Below are positions 6,991 to 11,193 of a DNA stretch of 11,193 bases, one piece after another. The notes beneath the pieces were generated by a model. It was not told the origin of the DNA and searched no databases. It worked only from the letters and a program-made list of their open reading frames with translations. This DNA is from Planctomycetaceae bacterium (lineage in GTDB: Bacteria > Planctomycetota > Planctomycetia > Pirellulales > Pirellulaceae): NCBI GenBank assembly GCA_002702965.1, contig PADE01000009.1, positions 1 through 11,193 of the forward strand, in the 5' to 3' direction. A program made the translations under genes and the position numbers. The first letter of the stretch is position 1, and each line of letters begins with the position of its first letter.

Positions 6991-7935
6991 ATGACACACC
7001 AGATTATCGGCATCGGCGATCGAGATTCCGGGGCGCGGGCCTGCGTGCTGCCCGGGTTCGGATTCAACTGCTATTCCTTCCAGGTACCCCACGCCAAGGG
7101 CGCGCTCGAGCTCCTGTGGTCCGCCGGGGGGTTTGCCGACGGGGGCTTGCCTCCCTCGGGAAGCGGGGTTCCGATCCTATTTCCCTTTCCAGGTCGAATT
7201 CCCGGGGCGGTACTCCATTGGGACGATCGAGATTTTCCCTTGACGGCCAGCGACGGTCGCGGCAACGCCATTCACGGCTTCGTAATCGACCGCCCGTGGC
7301 GCGTGCTCGACCAAGCCGAAAACCGCCTGGTCGGTCAATTCCAGGCGTCGATCGACGAGCCCAGCCTGCTCGATTGCTGGCCGGCCGACTTTCGTATCAC
7401 CGCGAGCTATCGGGTGCACGGGTCGGCTCTGATGGGGCACTTCCTGATAGAAAATCCTGACGACCGTCCACTTCCGTGCGGACTGGGAACCCACCCTTAC
7501 TTCCGCCTGCCCCTGGGAGATGGACGACCGGACGACTGCCAAATCCGTGTGCCGGCCACCGCGCAGTGGGAGTTACAGGACCTGCTCGCCACGGGCCATG
7601 TCACGCCACTGGAAAACGCGGACGACTTTCGGGGTGGGATCGCTTTTGGGGACCTGCAGCTGGACAACGTGTTCACTGGCTTGCGGTTTCAAGAGGATCG
7701 CTGCCGCGCATCGATTCACGATCCAGACAGCGGACGGACCGTGTCGATCTCCTTCAATCGGACATTTGAGCAGTGCGTGGTCTACAATCCGCCCCATCGA
7801 GAGGCCATCTGTATCGAGCCTTACAGCTGTGTTCCGGGGGCCTTTCAACTCAGCCAGCCCGCAGCTCCCTCCGGCCTGCTGGTGCTGGCTCCCGGAGAAT
7901 CCGTCGAGGCGGTCGTCGACATTGTTTTGGAATAA
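6991..7935 (+). CDS. Aldose 1-epimerase (mutarotase) family protein, GalM-like
   Basis: The 314-residue protein fits the galactose-mutarotase-like beta-sandwich family, whose members interconvert alpha and beta anomers of aldoses or phosphosugars. Key positions are visible: H95 in GNAIHGF, H168 in GLGTHPYF (the usual proton donor), D225 in LDNVFTGL and E276 in ICIEPYSC (the usual base). The IEPYSCVPGAF block is typical of the subgroup often labelled simply aldose 1-epimerase. No signal peptide is seen, so it is probably cytoplasmic. GGGAG at 6979-6983 lies seven bases before the ATG and inside the end of the upstream gene, one base away, which supports translational coupling. Substrate is not readable, and membership of the YeaD-like hexose-6-phosphate branch cannot be excluded. 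Confidence 0.92.
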   Translation: MTHQIIGIGDRDSGARACVLPGFGFNCYSFQVPHAKGALELLWSAGGFADGGLPPSGSGVPILFPFPGRIPGAVLHWDDRDFPLTASDGRGNAIHGFVIDRPWRVLDQAENRLVGQFQASIDEPSLLDCWPADFRITASYRVHGSALMGHFLIENPDDRPLPCGLGTHPYFRLPLGDGRPDDCQIRVPATAQWELQDLLATGHVTPLENADDFRGGIAFGDLQLDNVFTGLRFQEDRCRASIHDPDSGRTVSISFNRTFEQCVVYNPPHREAICIEPYSCVPGAFQLSQPAAPSGLLVLAPGESVEAVVDIVLE

Positions 7936-8030
7936 TAACTCCTCGACGAAAGACAAAAGACACTGTTCTCCAACACAAACCGTGCTCGAACGAGCCGGAC
8001 CCGCCCCTACCCAAAAGCGGCCGCCTTCCC

Positions 8031-10421
8031 GTGAATCCTACGTCACCTCCCGATACCGAACCGGCGGGCCGCAGCCGCGTCGCTCTGGCCGACCCTGGGC
8101 GCGGCGCGCGGCGCCGGGCTTGCGGCCGGGCGCAAGTGGGATGCCTGGTGTGGCTTGCCCTGTCTGCCCCGCTCGCCGCCGAACGCCCGGACCGATTTTC
8201 GGCGATGCTCCAGGGCGGCCAGCGGATTTCGGGCCGTGTACTGGGGGACTGGCACCAGGGTCCCCCTACGCTCGACGGGCGCAACCTGTTCAGCGAAGAC
8301 CCCCCGCTGCTGTGGCTGCTCGATCGCGACGCGTTCCGCCCCCCCACCGCGAGTCGCTTTATCGAATCGTTCACCGGGGAACGTCTGCCGGGAAAGGTGA
8401 TTGCCTTCCGGGCTGGATCGGGCCGCCGGGAAGAGGCACCGATTCCACATTTTCTCGTGCGCTCGCCCGCCATCGCAGCACTGCCGGGCGCCGCCGAGGG
8501 GAGACTTGTGCGGTTTGCCAGTCGCTGGGTAAAACGGATCGTCTGGAACGGTCAGACGCCATTGGCATATCAACCGGGCACCGCTTTTTTCCAGAACGGC
8601 CGTCAGTTGCGGTTCCGGGCGTTGCGGTTCAGCGATCGACAGGTTCGCCTGTTGGCCCGCGACGGCTTGCAAACCGTCCCCTGGGAAGACCTGCGCGAAC
8701 TTCACTTTCCCAAGCTCGACACCTGGGAGACCTATCTTGATGAACTCGCCGCGTTGACCGCCGGCAGCGGGGACAACCTAATCCAGTTGGAAACGACACT
8801 CGGGTTGGTCATGACCAGCACCCGTCGGCTACTGCGGTCGCGCGCTGCAACGAATCCTCCTTCGGCGCGTTGGTTGTACGGGATGCACCCCGCCTGGAGT
8901 CTCGACGCAGTATGGATTCCCGCCGAGACGATTCGGGTCTGGCGTCAGTTCCCCGCAACACTGGTACCCCTGACGCGCATCGACCCGGACCATGTCGAAA
9001 CGCGCTTGTCGCTCGGCGGTCCCGGTCCGTTGTGGCAAGTCAACCGGAATGTCCAGGGAGGACCATTACGCAGCGGTGGACTGGAGCACGGTTGGGGATT
9101 CGGGGTCCATGCGTTCAGCGAACTCGGTTTTCCACTGCCCCCGCTGCCCTGCACCTTTCGAACCCGCGTGGGCCTGGATCATATCAGCGGGAGCGGAGGT
9201 TGTGTCCAGGCACGCATTCTGTTGGACCACGTATTGCCCCCTCGCTTTGAAACGCCTCCGCTGATCGGCTCCCAGGATCTCCGTCGCTCGGGAAACATTA
9301 ACTGCGAACCGGCCCCAAGCGAGCCTCGGCGTTTGGTACTGCAGGTCGATCCGCTGATCGCCGCGCGACCGGCTGGCGCAGATCCGCTCGAAATCCGGGA
9401 TTCGACGAATTGGCTGGAGCCGACCATCGAACTCGCAGCCAAACCGCTGACCGCGGAATTGCGACGCCGTTACCCGCTTCAAATCGAAGCCTGGCGGGGA
9501 TGGAAACTGTCTACCAGCCCTGACGACGAACCACAATTTGAGCGCGTCTGGGACACCGCTGCATCATCCGCGGGGCGATTGCTCACAGCGGTCGTCGCGG
9601 AACGTCAACCACTCGTGCTCACGTCCCTACGGAAACTGACGGCTCAAGACCGTTGGCTGGTGGTCGGTGTCAGCCGTAGCGCGGTTGTCGAACATCCTCC
9701 CCAACTTGAATTCCGCCTCAATGGCCAACTGCTCACGACCGCCCCGGTGCCCCTGCGTAACGGACCACAGCGCACCCTGGCCGCACTCTCCGCCCGCATC
9801 AGCCAACAGCTCCCAGCGGGAACCGAATCGACTCTTGAAATCCGGCAGATGCCGCACTCTGACAGGGTTCCCGTACGTTGGCATTCGATCGGCCTGGTCG
9901 ACCAGTTGCCGACGCGATACGAGTTGCTCGACGAACCAGCGCCGGCAGACGCCGTCGCGCCCGATCCGGTACCGTGGACGGCTCAGACCCACTACAGCGG
10001 CGACCACGCGGCGCAGGTCGGCGTCGCAGAGCCGGTCCACCTGGCGCCATCGCGGGAACTGGCCATTCGCCAATTCCCACGTTGGGGTGAGTTTCGATTC
10101 CTGCGTTTTGCGCTGCGCCCGTCCGCGGGCGGCCGCGTCTTTCTGGAAATCCGAAAAGTGGAACCGGGCGCTCCCTCGATCGGCTATCTGGTGGGACCAG
10201 CGAAACAGCCTCCCCCACGGCTTCGGCAAGTATGGAAGGAACCTCTGCCCGATCGCTGGTTGGTGATTACGCGAGACCTCTTTCGCGATTTCGGGGCCTG
10301 TGAAATTGTCAGCCTCACCATTCGACTCGAGGAGGGCGGTCCGGTGGCCGTCGATCATCTCTACCTGTCAAGCCGAACCGAGGACCTCGAGGAGGTTGCG
10401 CCGACCACGCCACCGGACTGA
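8031..10421 (+). CDS. Exported multi-module protein with NPCBM-like carbohydrate-binding domain
   Basis: The frame is open upstream into the epimerase gene without an ATG after 7935, so the start is uncertain. GTG 8031 (796 residues) is the best choice because it precedes an RRR...VGCLVWLALSAPLAAE signal-like stretch at 28-51. Residues about 55-315 carry short beta-type units (ISGRVLGDW, LPGKVIAF, VPWEDLREL) reminiscent of SLA1-homology-like repeats in planctomycete secreted proteins. About 315-470 matches NPCBM/NEW2 style: GFGVHAFSELGF (356-367), then FRTRVGLDH and a GSGGCVQARILLD strand. About 523-626 and 650-785 look like two more beta-sandwich modules, the last with DRWLVITRDLFRDFG and FDH-like VDHLYLSS. 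No catalytic domain is seen. A sugar-binding or scaffold role outside the cytoplasm is inferred. No Shine-Dalgarno is visible. Confidence 0.8.
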   Translation: MNPTSPPDTEPAGRSRVALADPGRGARRRACGRAQVGCLVWLALSAPLAAERPDRFSAMLQGGQRISGRVLGDWHQGPPTLDGRNLFSEDPPLLWLLDRDAFRPPTASRFIESFTGERLPGKVIAFRAGSGRREEAPIPHFLVRSPAIAALPGAAEGRLVRFASRWVKRIVWNGQTPLAYQPGTAFFQNGRQLRFRALRFSDRQVRLLARDGLQTVPWEDLRELHFPKLDTWETYLDELAALTAGSGDNLIQLETTLGLVMTSTRRLLRSRAATNPPSARWLYGMHPAWSLDAVWIPAETIRVWRQFPATLVPLTRIDPDHVETRLSLGGPGPLWQVNRNVQGGPLRSGGLEHGWGFGVHAFSELGFPLPPLPCTFRTRVGLDHISGSGGCVQARILLDHVLPPRFETPPLIGSQDLRRSGNINCEPAPSEPRRLVLQVDPLIAARPAGADPLEIRDSTNWLEPTIELAAKPLTAELRRRYPLQIEAWRGWKLSTSPDDEPQFERVWDTAASSAGRLLTAVVAERQPLVLTSLRKLTAQDRWLVVGVSRSAVVEHPPQLEFRLNGQLLTTAPVPLRNGPQRTLAALSARISQQLPAGTESTLEIRQMPHSDRVPVRWHSIGLVDQLPTRYELLDEPAPADAVAPDPVPWTAQTHYSGDHAAQVGVAEPVHLAPSRELAIRQFPRWGEFRFLRFALRPSAGGRVFLEIRKVEPGAPSIGYLVGPAKQPPPRLRQVWKEPLPDRWLVITRDLFRDFGACEIVSLTIRLEEGGPVAVDHLYLSSRTEDLEEVAPTTPPD

Positions 10422-10455
10422 TCGCCCGAGGCCACCAATCCAACGACGTCGATGT

Positions 10456-10480
10456 CGGTGACCCGACTCCGACGTCACCG
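10456..10480 (+). terminator. Stem-loop after the NPCBM protein gene, possible terminator
   Basis: CGGTGAC (10456-10462) pairs exactly with GTCACCG (10474-10480) across an 11-base loop, 35 bases after the stop. A short TTTT occurs at 10491-10494, ten bases beyond the stem, which is too far for a classical intrinsic terminator. It may reduce read-through into the small membrane protein gene or stabilise the mRNA end. Confidence 0.4.
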
Positions 10481-10506
10481 CACTTCCCCGTTTTCATACT
10501 CAGGCG

Positions 10507-10950
10507 ATGTACCCCAGAACGATGCCTTTGCGAGATTTCGCCCTCATTTCGATCTGGTCGTTGTGGATCGGCGGGCTGACCTTCTACGCGCTCGTCGTGG
10601 TCCCCATCGGTGGCGCACTGGTCGGCGAGACCCAGCAGGGTTTCATCACTCAACAGGTCACCCAATGGCTAAACGGAATCGGCACCGCCGCGCTGTTGAT
10701 GCTCGCGTGGCGCGCCACGACCCAGCCGAGCACCGGTCAGTGGTTAAACCTGGGACTACTGGCGGTAATCCAAGTCGCCCTGATTGGAATCCACCTTCAG
10801 CTCACGCCGATGCTCGATGCCCAGGCGATCGAGGTTCTCGCTCCAGAACGTTTTTATCAGGTTCACAGAGTCTATCTGCTATTAACAACCGCACAGTGGG
10901 CCCTCGGCTGGCGCCACCTGTGGCTGGTGATCAAACAACCGGTGAGGTAG
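10507..10950 (+). CDS. Small four-helix membrane protein, DUF4149-like
   Basis: The 147-residue product has four hydrophobic segments, near 10-32, 55-72, 80-100 and 121-145. The first contains WIGGLTFYALVVVPIGGALVG (20-40), followed by ITQQVTQWLNGIG (47-59). This W-GG--FY--VV-P pattern followed by a T--L--I segment is the style of DUF4149 (TMEM205-like) proteins, whose function is not known. A histidine (H119) and tyrosines lie in YQVHRVYLL just before the last helix. The start could be ATG 10522 (residue 6) instead, since neither ATG has a strong ribosome binding site. The gene is 85 bases after the NPCBM protein and 47 bases before the aldo/keto reductase, on the same strand. The family assignment is by pattern only. 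Confidence 0.8.
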   Translation: MYPRTMPLRDFALISIWSLWIGGLTFYALVVVPIGGALVGETQQGFITQQVTQWLNGIGTAALLMLAWRATTQPSTGQWLNLGLLAVIQVALIGIHLQLTPMLDAQAIEVLAPERFYQVHRVYLLLTTAQWALGWRHLWLVIKQPVR

Positions 10951-10997
10951 ATTGTCGCCCAGCCGACCGTTTGTTCTTTCCCCGGCGGGACGCTGCG

Positions 10998-11193
10998 ATG
11001 CAAGTTACACACGAAATCGGGTCGACCGGCATTCGGGTCTCTCCCGTGGCGTTGGGTTGCTGGCCGATTGCCGGCATGACCAGCCTGGATGTGAATCGAC
11101 CCGACAGTCTGGCGACGCTTCGCACCGCGTTCGAGCTAGGCATCAATTTTTTTGACACCGCCTACGCCTATGGTGCCAATGGGGAAAGCGAAC
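10998..11193 (+). CDS. Aldo/keto reductase, N-terminal 65 residues (runs off window)
   Basis: The open frame starts at ATG 10998, with GGCGGGA ending seven bases upstream as a ribosome binding site. The visible 65 residues match the start of the NADPH-dependent aldo/keto reductase TIM barrel: GSTGIRVSPVALGCWPIAG (8-26) forms the first strands, and LRTAFELGINFFDTAYAYG (41-59) includes the catalytic Asp (D53) and Tyr (Y58) with the family spacing. The catalytic Lys and His lie beyond the window. Members reduce aldehydes and ketones or act as sugar dehydrogenases. Substrate is unknown. The frame is intact to the last base, so truncation is due to the window only. Confidence 0.92.
   Translation, partial: MQVTHEIGSTGIRVSPVALGCWPIAGMTSLDVNRPDSLATLRTAFELGINFFDTAYAYGANGESE

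Noticed and set aside
7773..8030. Extension of the NPCBM protein upstream into the epimerase gene
   Set aside because: This would overlap 163 bases of a well-supported gene in another frame and would place the signal-like segment over 110 residues into the protein.
7520..8740. Plus-strand open frame of 406 codons across the epimerase and NPCBM genes
   Set aside because: It is out of frame with both well-supported genes and has the Arg/Pro/Ser-rich composition typical of shifted frames in GC-rich DNA.

Overview
The window looks like an ordinary chromosomal segment from a GC-rich planctomycete, probably of the Pirellulales type. This placement is an inference from gene content and rests on no rRNA or other marker. 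The supporting genes are a DUF5117/DUF4953-type zinc metalloprotease, an NPCBM-type carbohydrate-binding protein with planctomycete-style beta-sandwich modules, an Nramp-like transporter without the classical metal motif, and weak or absent Shine-Dalgarno sequences at several genes. I see no rRNA, tRNA, CRISPR array, insertion sequence, phage gene or defence gene.

The left half (1..5734) is read from the minus strand. In transcription order it holds an Nramp-like membrane transporter (5734..4097), an SMP-30/gluconolactonase-like beta-propeller (4012..3038) and a D-2-hydroxyacid dehydrogenase (2938..1937). These three are closely spaced and probably form one operon. After a 325-base gap with weak hairpins comes a secreted metalloprotease (1611 to beyond base 1). 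It is cut by the window edge inside a 12-base tandem repeat that encodes Glu-Glu-Lys-Lys units. The protease has a long open frame with no stop inside the window.

The right half (5997..11193) is read from the plus strand. It holds an eight-helix, histidine-rich membrane protein of unknown function, an aldose 1-epimerase-like protein one base downstream, and a large exported protein with an NPCBM-like module and two further beta-sandwich-like modules. A small four-helix membrane protein resembling DUF4149 follows, then the start of an aldo/keto reductase that runs off the window.

The two halves diverge from a 262-base region (5735..5996). It carries candidate promoters for both directions, a 9-base direct repeat and a strong inverted repeat in the probable leader of the plus-strand genes. 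Much of the content fits sugar or sugar-acid handling: lactonase, hydroxyacid dehydrogenase, mutarotase, aldo/keto reductase and carbohydrate-binding protein. A shared pathway is only a hypothesis. I found no clear sign of a wholly new system. The more unusual items are the transporter lacking the DPGN motif, the multi-module NPCBM protein, the uncharacterised histidine-rich membrane protein coupled to the epimerase, and the expanding EEKK repeat.
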